A DNA stretch of 64,000 nt, taken from the NCBI RefSeq assembly GCF_021730395.1, contig NC_069371.1, forward strand, positions 52,586,001 through 52,650,000, given 5' to 3'. How positions within the stretch are numbered: the first letter of the stretch is position 1; each line of letters begins with the position of its first letter. The stretch is from Mercenaria mercenaria (Eukaryota > Mollusca > Bivalvia > Venerida > Veneridae). Of this stretch, positions 39,000 through 49,109 are shown piece after piece. A program made the position numbers and the translations under genes. The notes under the pieces are model-generated. The model was not told the DNA's origin, ran no database searches, and saw only the letters and a program-made list of their open reading frames with translations.

Positions 39000-39185
39000 G
39001 TGGATTCGAGCCCCGCTTGGGTCTTCATGCAAAGAAGTCATTTATCCAGCTGACCTGCTGATGGTCAGCGGTTTTACCCAGATTGCCCGCCCGAGCCTGA
39101 TGTAGTGCCTGGTGGGGACTTGGGTCTTCTAAAACGATTAAGCACTGAAAAATTGTCATATTACCACAAAATGAATAAGCTGAAA
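39000..39185 (+). repeat. SINE-like repeat upstream of gene 2
   Basis: Contains a B-box-like 'ggattcgagccccgcttggg' and a body 'cagattgcccgcccgagcct', 'gcctggtggggacttgggtc', 'aaaaattgtcatattac' similar to the SINE bodies at 8,380 and 20,885, but more diverged. Confidence 0.4.
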
Positions 39186-39189
39186 TACA

Positions 39190-40109
39190 GTATTATGCCA
39201 TACACACCAATAAGAACAACTTTGAAGCATGACGCAAATACTTTACTCTAATGACTTGCTGATGTCATTAATGTCAGCATAGTCAGACTATATTCGAATG
39301 TGTCAGTAAGCGAACAGTGCTGGTAATTAAATTCACCATGATAACGTGAACATGATTTATACATAGATACTAGAGGTCAGCATGCCCTCTTCAGCAATGT
39401 TACCGCCCCTACCAACTGTTAGCTAATATATTTTAGTATTTAAACACGAACTAACCATGGCTAACGAGCAAAAAACGCAATTTCAGCATGTTTTAAAAGT
39501 GTAGGCTACTTTTTACCATCTATGATCTTTGTACTAGTAGCTAAAAGACTGACAAGTTGACAAGGGGCAGAGGAAGAGAAGAGGGAGGATGTCTGACCCA
39601 AAGCGTCAGCAGGTTTTAAATATCTATAGTAAAATAGTTTCAAATATCAGAAAAGTTTTATAACTTTAGTTGGTTAGATCAGTTTTCTGACAAATACCTA
39701 GAACTTTCTAGAAACAAGCACTGACGACTTTACAAATTTGAACTTTTAGTAAGGGAAGACAATAAATGCAGACTCTCAAAGCTTAAAATAAATTTGAGAA
39801 AAATGATCAGACACACTGTTTTTTTTTTCTTTTCATGGCCAATTGAAAAAGTTAATTTTCTTTAGGAAGCAAATAGTGTTTCCTTTTCCTAGAATAACCA
39901 GATACTGTGATCAGTTCCTATTCTAACAATTTGAATTACACATTCTTCAGTTTATTGAATACTGCAACTGAAGAGTGGAATTGAACCCATATAAGCTTAG
40001 AAATAGCACTGACAAATACGCCCACAGACCAGTTCGTGTACTGCATTGACAATGAGGACATTTAAAGGGATAACAGCAATGACATTTTGCAGCGCTACTG
40101 AACACAAAT
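39190..40109. other. Intergenic, nothing recognised
   Basis: Upstream flank of gene 2. No exon, RNA gene or repeat is supportable. Confidence 0.4.
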
Positions 40110-40340
40110 GAGCCGCACCATGAGAAAACCAGCATGGATCCTGACCAGCATGGATCCAGACCAGCCTGCGTATCCGCGCAGTCTGGTCAGGATCCATACT
40201 GTTCGCTTACGGTTTCTCTAATTGCAATAGGCTTTGAAGGCGAACCGCATTGATCCTGAACAGACTGCGCGGATGCGCAGGCTGGTCCGGATCCGTGCTG
40301 GTTGCAAACGCACTATGTTGGTTTTCTCATGGTGCAGCTC
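40110..40340. mobile_element. Fold-back MITE, family B
   Basis: Inverted arms 'gagccgcaccatgagaaaac' and 'gttttctcatggtgcagctc', with inner 'gcgcagtctggtcaggatcc' mirrored by 'ctgaacagactgcgcggatg'. The two small open frames inside are artefacts of the palindrome. Confidence 0.75.
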
Positions 40341-40995
40341 AAATATATCCCTTTTGAAACTGAGCCCGGATAGACACAACGATAGTGTCGAGCAATAGTT
40401 ATTTCCGGTTTTTTATTAAATCGATGTTATTTTTTTTCACAATGTAGACAGAAAACCAGAAGAAATCGAACTGATCCCTCCTTTTCTTACAAAACATTTA
40501 ATGATGGATTTGAATTAAAACTTAAATTTGCAGGAACGTTACATAATGTTGAACTTTCATACTAAAATCCTGCCTTTACTTCCTTCTTTGTAAAGTACTC
40601 AATTACCAGTCTTATCTCATGACATGGCGCTGCATATAGAATAACTGGAGTACATGTAGAACTTTTGTCGTAAGGTCACATAAGGCATCGCAATCTAAGC
40701 TTGTACAGTGCACAAGAAGTGAAAAAAACTAACATGTATTAATGTAAATCAGTACTATACTTCAAACATTGACATCTTGCACAATGGCATTGAGTATAAA
40801 CTGATAAAGTGTATTTCATGAATATACCGGTACTTGCTGTCAAGCGATAGGATGGACAGGCCGGAATGTATTGTCTGTCGGCAGTTCTTTACCGATACTC
40901 AAAAAAAAAGGCCAAATATTTGTATTGTACTGTTACATGTTTGACATAATCCTCATTCGTTTTATAAATATGTACACCGATTAAGCACATGCATT

Positions 40996-41168
40996 CTTAA
41001 CCTTTTCCCGCTAAATTTTTGAAATGGACTGGTCCATCTTTCAATTTGGGCAGTTCCACTTATTGTTAAAAGATTGTTTACTGAAAATTTATTGAGCGAA
41101 CTGTGCAAACCATGATCAGCCTGCACATCCTGGTCTTGGTCTGCACTGGTTGCCAGCCTAAAGGTTAA
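40996..41168. mobile_element. Fold-back MITE, family A
   Basis: 'cttaaccttttcccgctaaa', 'ggactggtccatctttcaat', 'atgatcagcctgcacatcct' and 'gccagcctaaaggttaa' match the family at 22,349 in reverse orientation. Confidence 0.6.
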
Positions 41169-41339
41169 ACACAAATTATTGCAGTTTAAGTTATTTTTTC
41201 TTTAAGCAAATAATAAGTAAATGTTAGTCCCCATAATAACATCGTATGATTTTATCTGGCTCAATTTTTTTTTATTTTTTTTTCAAAATCAAGTAAAAAG
41301 ACAAATGATATGCTGTATAAGGTTTAAATCTTTAAGTGC

Positions 41340-41520
41340 CGTGTGGTGGCTGTAAAAAGTCTCCCCGTATTAGAATATGTAATAGAGTTCCGCTTAAGCC
41401 GGTGCTAGGAGACGTGAGAGGTATGTTGCACATTTCATTACCTCTCATGAACAGACTGAATCAAACCGAGTCTGCTATTATTCTGCTTGGTTCCAAAGGA
41501 TCTTTTTTACAGATTTTATT
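41340..41520 (+). repeat. Copy of CTTAAGCCGGCGCTAGG interspersed repeat
   Basis: 'gttccgcttaagccggtgct', 'cattacctctcatgaacaga', 'caaaccgagtctgctattat' and 'ttggttccaaaggatctttt' match 17,400-17,890. The 97-codon frame here is translated repeat. Confidence 0.55.
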
Positions 41521-42640
41521 AAGGGGTAATGCTCTGAAGAAAACATTTTATTATCGGCACGGAAGGTTTAAAAGCGGACAGCAGAATATTGCTGACGACT
41601 CGCGGTTCAGACGTCAGAAAACATTTTGACGTTCAGTCACGTTTTGAAAATTAAAGAGCTCATTGATACAGCATAATTAATTATAGTTCAATGGCAGCCT
41701 TATACGCTGTGTCGCTTTAGAGGTAGTGATGTTTCCTGGAGACGGTAAATGATAAATTTGCTTGTTCTGAATTCTGTAATTTAAGTATTCGTATTTGAAA
41801 TGTTCTCATCTATCATATTTTCAAACTTCAAGCAAATTAGGATAAGAAATAAAGATATTAGAGCACTTTTCTGCGTATTTTTGAACACCCCTCGTAAATA
41901 CATGTTAATCAAGCGGAGTCAGACTTTCAATAATCTCTCTTTTCGTACGTTAATTTGTTAATTATTTTGTAATAACATGTCAGATGTTGTTGGGTATACA
42001 TTTGGCAGAAAACAGCAAAAGAAAAATGCAAAATGCATTGTATCAGTTATACAAATGTCAAGACCCGCTTTGTTCCAAATAAGTTATCAATATTTTTCTT
42101 GTGGTATGTTTCTACTTTTACTGGTATTGACACCAAACTTCCAAATGTTTTCCCGATTTTATATCGCGAAAATAAATGATTTGCCGGTTTGCCTATCTCG
42201 CACATCGTCGTACACCGGATAGACCAGGGCAGTGCCGGGAAGTCAAACGAACGCCCGGAGAAACGAGAGGCGCCGCAAAAGCGAAACAAACTGGCCCACT
42301 GATACAGTGATAAATGAAATATACAAATAAGAGGGAAAAGTTGTTTGCAGCAGAACAATTAAGCAAAAGAACGTTTAATAATGATGGTATTTATTTTTTC
42401 AATATTTCACTTATCTAACATAAGTTCAAACTTTACCTCTAGAATAGTGAAAAGTCCATCTCTAAGAGCACACATACACACACACACACACACGCACGCA
42501 CGCACGCAAACAAAATACATGCAACCCGGCCAAAGCTCTCATACACAAAAATGAACGTGTTTTGAAAATAGACTACAGCTTCACTCTGAATAATAATTTT
42601 GATAAGAATTTTTGATTTAGAATTCAAGAAATTACAAATA
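41521..42640. other. Region downstream of gene 3, CA microsatellite at 42,471-42,506
   Basis: Nothing coding is supportable. A CA run with a CGCACGCACG tail (42,471-42,506) and a short GC-rich patch (42,215-42,295) are the only structures seen. Confidence 0.45.
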
Positions 42641-42655
42641 CAGAATTTAACATCT

Positions 42656-42661
42656 TTTATT
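42656..42661 (-). terminator. Candidate polyadenylation signal of gene 3
   Basis: AATAAA on the minus strand overlaps the TAA stop codon (42,657-42,659), the same arrangement as in gene 1. Confidence 0.3.
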
Positions 42662-45600
42662 TCCGTTCACATATGTAATAGAAATGATGTTTGTCACAAT
42701 CTTTGTCGTGCCACTTGAAATTTTTAGCCATGATTATACAATCTTGATCAGATCCGTAGCGGAAATGATTGGGTTGACCGTGTGCCCAATCTGCAAAGGA
42801 ACCAACAACTGGGTGGTTGTTCGTCCATAGGAAATTATTGTTTCGGTGGAAGTCTCGGGCCCCTATCCAAGATTCACTGTGACCAGACTCTAAAAATGTT
42901 AATTTCACTTTTAATTTCGTCATCACATGTTTTGAATATTTAAAAGTTATCACGAATAGAATTCTATTTTCTTGTTATCATAATTCGATGATTAATAACT
43001 CTCACTATCATCATTTAATACAAATACTTATGACCTCCTACACTGTAGTTAAGTGTAATATGTAAAATATAGGAAAAGAGCATACAGAAATATAATAATA
43101 GGAATTCATCAAGAACAAACAAAACTCAGTGGACTTAAATGTACCTCTTGTATAATGTCTAATCGTGTTAGTTTCTTTACTCATGATTTGATTAGACTGA
43201 AACAGGTAGGATCAGGAAATTTACCTTAGCGGAAAGTTTTTTTCTTATTAATAACGTTTTTGCTTCAGTGTCTAGGACAACAAGATCCCCTTCTTCGTGA
43301 TTGCATGCATGACGTGCATTTTGCCAAGTAACGTGACTATGTACAATGTGAACACATAAGTGTGTGGTCCCATTCTGTAAATGTATGTAATGATTGTGAG
43401 TTCTACAGTGGAAGGGTGCATTGCTGGTAGATGTATGTGGTCGGTGGTGCGTAGATCCTACAGAAAGAAATAGTAATGAGAACTAAGTGACATCTAAATC
43501 GTCCAAAGTTTGGCAAAGAAACGCGGTGGCTTATAAGAAGCACGTGTCTTATTACACACAGCACCGCACACCGTTTGAACAGTCATTTTTTATCATTTTA
43601 TGTGGCGTTTAAAAGTTAAAATAAATCTTTGTACCAAATGTTAGGGAGTTGTATTTGGAATTATTTTAATCCAAGTCTGTTCAAGATCTGAAATAAAGAA
43701 ACGACCTGTTTAACGTAACGTGTTTTTTGTTGATATTAGTTTAAAAATTTCAATGTGTGAAGATATCCCCTCCACACAACAAAGTACCTTGTGTTGTGAG
43801 AGCTGGCGTTGTTGACAGATTTACAGCTGGGTGCTTTGTTTGTGCTGCATTAGTAGTAAGTGTCTCTAACGTAACATGAAGTATTGTTTGTGGATGCTCT
43901 GTCGTCATGGTCATGTTTGAAACAGTTCCACAATGATCGTTACAGAAATCAGTTTTACAACATATGGGAGGACACTTGTGACTGGTTGATGCCACATCAC
44001 ACACCTTCAGTAATGATTAATCCGTGAGAAAAAAGAAAAACTTTGATCTAGAATCGTTTTTTATAAATAAATTGTATTGCAAGACATTGTTATATATTAA
44101 TCCTATTGATCGTTTAAAGTTTATGTACTTGTGCTTACGAGAGGAATAACGTATCTCTCCTGTACTTAATAATGTTGAAAACTTTAAAACTTTATACATG
44201 CATATAAAGAATGACCTTAAAGGTAATTGTTCGGAACTATCAGAGACGACATCTTTAAATATTCATTTGGCACATTCACTTTACATGTTTGCTTAAATAC
44301 ATATATCGCACAATGAATAATGTGCCATCGCAACACATCGTATTTTTATTTTGACTGTGTTTAACAACTCATAATGTTGCTACAAAAATACAAAGGCCAC
44401 GTATGGGGAGCAACGCATGTGGCAAGTCAGTTGATATGTTGCAGTTTCTTTCTTAAACAATATGAGCCGTGCCATGACAAAACCAACATAGTGGGTTTGC
44501 GACCAGCATGGATCCATGCTGTTCGCTTTAAATGCCTATTGGAATTGCTGGATCCATGCTGGTCGCAAACCCACTATGTTGGTTTTCTCATGGCGCGGCT
44601 CAATTATTTTACATACTTGTTTGAGTTAATCAATGTTAAGAACAATCTGATCATAAAATTAAAAACCACCCATATTTTGTATAACTCTTTTTACCTTTAA
44701 TACCAAACTATTTTATCACTTTATTTCGTAACTAAACATTAATTATCCCAAATATTGTACATTTACATAGAATATATTGATACCGGCAGACACAATAAAT
44801 AACGAAAAAAATACAATAGTAGAAAAGCTTCATCAATGGGCTAATATGGTGCTTACTTTCTGGCAAAATAGGGAGTAAAAGTGAAGTCAAATGTGGCTGA
44901 GGAATCAAAGACTACTTAACCCATTCTCATTCGTCTTTACTAGGCTGTTGCAAATCTATTCCGAGAGACTTTGTTTGTGGTTGAAGGCACTTCTGAACTT
45001 ACAGAAACTAGTAGTTTGTTAAGGAGGGTCAGGCTTGATACTGCATTTATTTCAAGAGGTCAACTTGACATAGGATTTCGAATTTAATTTATCTACTGAA
45101 CTATTCCCCTTCGAGCAACGGTCTCCATTGTCCGTGTCTCCTTCCGTACATCCGTCCGTCCTTACGCAACTTGGTTACGGCAAGTCATATTTGAGTTTAT
45201 ATTTTGTGCGACTCTTTCTATTCCCTCTAAGCCACATACACTTAGGGCCAGGACCCACCACCCTCCTCTGCCCCTGTCAATTATTAGTCAATAATTTAGC
45301 ATTAAAACAACGATAAATTTCACTTGTTTGAATGCTTCCCAACAAATTGATCCCTGCCTCTTTTACTGCACATATTGTGGTCGAGTACTAAAATTGGAAT
45401 TGGCGATCATAGGAAGTGATATAGTATAAAGTGTGTTAATTTCATACCCGATTTTTATATTTTAGGAAGTATTTCAAGAGTCGATTTCACAGTTGCCCGT
45501 CTTTATACTTTCAAAGAGAATTGATGGAAAATAATGCAGTTTTAAAGCATGCTAAAATTGTAACGAAACCCGTTTCATTATCGTCGCCTATGCAAAGTAC

Positions 45601-48600
45601 GTGTTGCTTTCATGACGTTCTTAACGTCACGTGTCTAAAGGTCCTCAGTGACTTACTTAAAAGCAAGTAAGTCTTCAAATAGTGAAGATAAATTCTTCAT
45701 TTTTTTTAATTTTAAAGGTAAATGATTCTTCCTCGTGAATAGTTTATTATCTCAATTTTGATTTTTGTCACCACTAAAGATTTTGTCATGGAACGGCCCG
45801 AATGTATTATTTAAATGAACTATTAAGTACTCAGCATTTTTAACATTTTTAGGACACTCCTTTACATATTTAGGTGATTATGATCTCAAAGGGCATAAAG
45901 GACTTGAACATTTTGAATGTTAGTTAATTTAATACTAAACAAAACATTCCTAAGATTTGACAAAACTATTCTCTTCTAAAATAGGCATAAACTTAAATTT
46001 GTTTTACACAAAAATGTGAATGTTGAGTTTTAACCATTTTAATATTTTCAAAGGTGTATTAAGCAAAAATGATATACTGGTTTTTCATCGACAGGATTGG
46101 TTGGCGTCAAAACAGGACGGATTGTTTTTGTAAATTACAGAGAACAATTATCTTATAAGGACGTAAAATACAGAAGAATATCACTTATAGCTAATTTTAC
46201 ATGTATTATTGATTGCGGCCGGCCGATGAGGCCGCGATCATATTGAATACAAGTCAAATGGTTTATCGCGGCCAGAAATTTGTACAAACTGGACAGAAGT
46301 TGCGAAATTGTCATTTGTGCAGGAAAGAAGCGTTTGCCATAATGTCCAGTACTGGACAGGTATAGTGACCATGCACGGACACAGCCAATTTTCTCAGAGG
46401 GGGTCCGATCCCCTGCCCCCCCCCCACCCCCACCCTGGAAATTTTGAAATTTAGCACTTCATTTTTTGCATTCTGGGACAGTTTTATGGACTAACCTGTT
46501 AAATTTAGGAAAATGATAAAATCAAGCTTTCTTGAAGGTAAAATTCTTAGTTTCTTTCAGATAAATAATATGAATTATGTCGGGGTCGTATGTAGCAGCA
46601 GCCGCATATACTTTACATGCAGTCCTAATGTTGCCTTTTTCGAAAAACATTTTCTTTCCTTCTTGTCTTCTTTCCTTTTTTAAAGATTTTCAAGAGGGGG
46701 TCCGGACCCCCGGTTCCCCTCCCCCCTCTGGATCCGCGCATGGTGACATATCATGCTTTCTGTTTATGCAGGTAAACTTGTGTTTGGTTAAATTTCAACA
46801 GAGCACAATTGTCTGAACAGTGTACAAACTCATTACTGTTTTTTCAGGCAAGGGTGGAAAAAAAGTGTAGACAATGAAAGCAGTAACATTTTTATTAAAA
46901 AAAAAAAACAATGAGACAAACATTTCCAACACCTGTGGACGGTTCAAAAATCCCATGTTAAACATACGATAAAGCCCGAAACGCGTAAGTCTAACCCCAG
47001 CAGCTGTGTTAGAAATTAAGGTTAATGTTTGTCTTTGGTTCTGCAACTTCAAATTATTGGAAAATATCTACAGTTACAGTAACTTTACATCTTTATCAAA
47101 TGTATAAATACAAAAGCTGTATGAATGTATTACACAATGAATGCATTTTAATTTGAATGTAATTTACCGCTTGTTCCGCAACCATTCTTATTGCAAAAAT
47201 CGTTGTTGAAGCATTCAATGCATGTTCTGACGTCAGTGGAACGTCGTAAATTATTCTCCAACCTTTTCCCAATTAGGACTATGCCGGTAGGAGAGCAACT
47301 CTGCAAGTGATTATGTTTGAAGTTAATACAAATACTTCAGACAACTTGGACGCTCTTTGAATGTGATCATTTGGAAGAATTTTTCATTCGCCTATCACAT
47401 TCAATTGATTTGAAAATAGATATACATGATCCTAAGTACACACCAAATTATGTATTGTTCGTCATTTACCGATGTACAGCTGAAATATTGGATAGCAAAA
47501 TGTTGGCAATCTCTAATATAAAACTCTATTTTTCAAAACTGCTCATTTACTGGTGCTCCCCGACATTAAGTTCGCTATAAAAAGTAAACAGACATTTATA
47601 AAAAATATGCATAAAATAACTTTTGGCTTATAGCGCTTTCGGACAATCCTGAAAGATATTGCGTTGCAAAATGTAGTGACTGTTTTAGTTATTTCAAAGT
47701 CAAACGAACAGAAAACAGTTTCGTAAGATAGCACACACATTAAGACATAAAGATATGAAAGGAGAAAAGTGCGAAGTTGCCGTGCCTTAATGTCCTCATG
47801 TGTCTGGGCGAAGTACCGAAGACCTGAGGACACGAGGCATTTAAGGTAAAAGAAAAACGAAGAGACGAAGACATGCAATATTGACAAATTCTCCATGAGT
47901 CGTTTTCGTGTGTTCGGAGCGAATTTACGGAGCGAATTTACAGTGTAATCTGTTTCAGAATGACATTCTTTTAATCTTTAAAATTCATCTAAATACCTGA
48001 TACAAGATATGTTCATACCGAATAGTGAAGACATCCTGTGTTAAATATGAAATTTCCACCAGCTGTTACAAGTTGCTCTGTGAAACAATACTGAAATGTG
48101 AAATGTATGCGGCACTTAAATAACAGTTATTAAAGGAGAGATAAATCAATAACGTTCAATAATAATCTATCATTCATCTATGCACATGTATGATACCAGT
48201 TTAAAGGAACAATGAACTAACTGTATTGTTAAAAACTTGATAATCAGGCATACATTTAAATTTAAATTTTCTCAGTAAATAGTGATAAGTTTCTGTGTGT
48301 TTTAAATATGATGTGTAATATGTTAAACATCAAATTTCACCTTAAGCAGAGGATTTGAATTTCTTTTATTAGACGTAAAACATTTTGTGATATCCTAAAA
48401 ATGTATGTATTTGACAACAACTTGGCAATCAGACATATTCTTCCCGCAATAATCCAGTTATACTTGGGGATTAAATATTTTTCTGCGATTTGACAGGAAG
48501 GATTATTTGCAAAGGGGCCTGTAGTTTAAACAACATGAGCAAGATTTCACTGTAATATGTGGTTTTAAAGGATAAACATCATTGCTCACCCTTAGATTTT

Positions 48601-49109
48601 AATAGGTTTTGTATAATTGAAAATTTAGATACTATCTTTAAAAATGAGTAAAGTTCCAGCATCACATACATGATACAACGGCTCTAGAGAGCTAAAAAAT
48701 ATTAATAGCCTTTAAAACTACCATTATTTCAAAAATAAATATGAAGCAAATCATTGCAGTTTGAAGTATTTGTACACACCGTTTCTGCTTTTATACGAAA
48801 TACCGCACCTAGGAAGGAGTATTATATCTATATAAAAGTTTCTAACTTATGTGCAAATCTGTTAAGGTTCTATGTCAATAATTCTGTGAGCTGAGCAATT
48901 GCACTGACAACATTCTTACAGACGACATCAATATATGTATGACAAATTACTCATTTACACACTTGGGAATTATCAGCAGTCATTATTGATTTTAAACATG
49001 TTGAAAAAAATACAATAAACCATCACCTGGTCGGCACTGCATTCTATAACTTTTGAACAGTTTTGTGGAGATGGAATGTTCTGACACTCAAAACATCGCA
49101 TGGCATCAC
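42657..49109 (-). CDS. Gene 3: Ly6/uPAR plus C-type lectin paralog lacking exons 5 and 6, probably broken
   Basis: Recognisable exons on the minus strand: exon 2 49109-49027, exon 3 48090-48019, exon 4 47300-47168, exon 7 44004-43788, exon 8 43457-43225, exon 9 42887-42657. All are open and have GT-AG borders. The first Ly6/uPAR domain is complete except that the usual CC pair is CF (CIECFNNDFCN), so one disulfide half is lost. Only the last third of the second domain is present. The Thr-rich linker is longer than in gene 1, and the lectin domain keeps WIGA, QPN and WHD. I find no exon 5 or 6 between 44,004 and 47,168. Splicing exon 4 to exon 7 would meet a TGA within three codons. The exon 8/9 junction is shifted by two bases at both borders, so it still joins. 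The signal exon was not found. It is either a pseudogene or a source of shorter products. Confidence 0.7.
44464..44601. mobile_element. Fold-back MITE, family B, in the gap of gene 3
   Basis: Inverted arms 'gagccgtgccatgacaaaac' and 'gttttctcatggcgcggctc' with 'catagtgggtttgcgaccag' mirrored by 'ctggtcgcaaacccactatg'. A short loop 'ttcgctttaaatgcc' remains. It lies in the stretch where exons 5 and 6 of gene 3 are expected. Confidence 0.8.
44610..46249. other. Inter-exon sequence of gene 3, nothing recognised
   Basis: I looked here for exons 5 and 6 of the lectin family and found none. 45,120-45,300 has a 'catccgtccgtcc' patch and C-rich wording typical of bivalve interspersed sequence. Confidence 0.4.
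46250..46987 (-). repeat. Interspersed repeat, copy 2 (inverted relative to 3.95-4.80 kb)
   Basis: Reverse-complement partner of 3,948-4,795, with 'ccagtactggacaggtatag', 'cattctgggacagttttatg', 'gtccggacccccggttcccc' and 'caatgaaagcagtaacattt'. It lies between exons 4 and 7 of gene 3. No conserved frame is shared with copy 1. Confidence 0.7.
47740..47880. repeat. GAAGAC/CTGAGGACACGAGG low-complexity repeat, intron 3 of gene 3
   Basis: The wording 'taatgtcctcatgtgtctgg', 'ccgaagacctgaggacacga' and 'agagacgaagacatgcaata' is a purine-biased, repeat-like patch I have seen in bivalve sequence. The 117-codon minus frame across it has no recognisable domain. Confidence 0.35.

Noticed and set aside
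47543-47896. 117-codon minus-strand frame in gene 3 intron 3
   Set aside because: No domain or paralogous match is seen. It lies across a low-complexity repeat and between two certain exons of the family.
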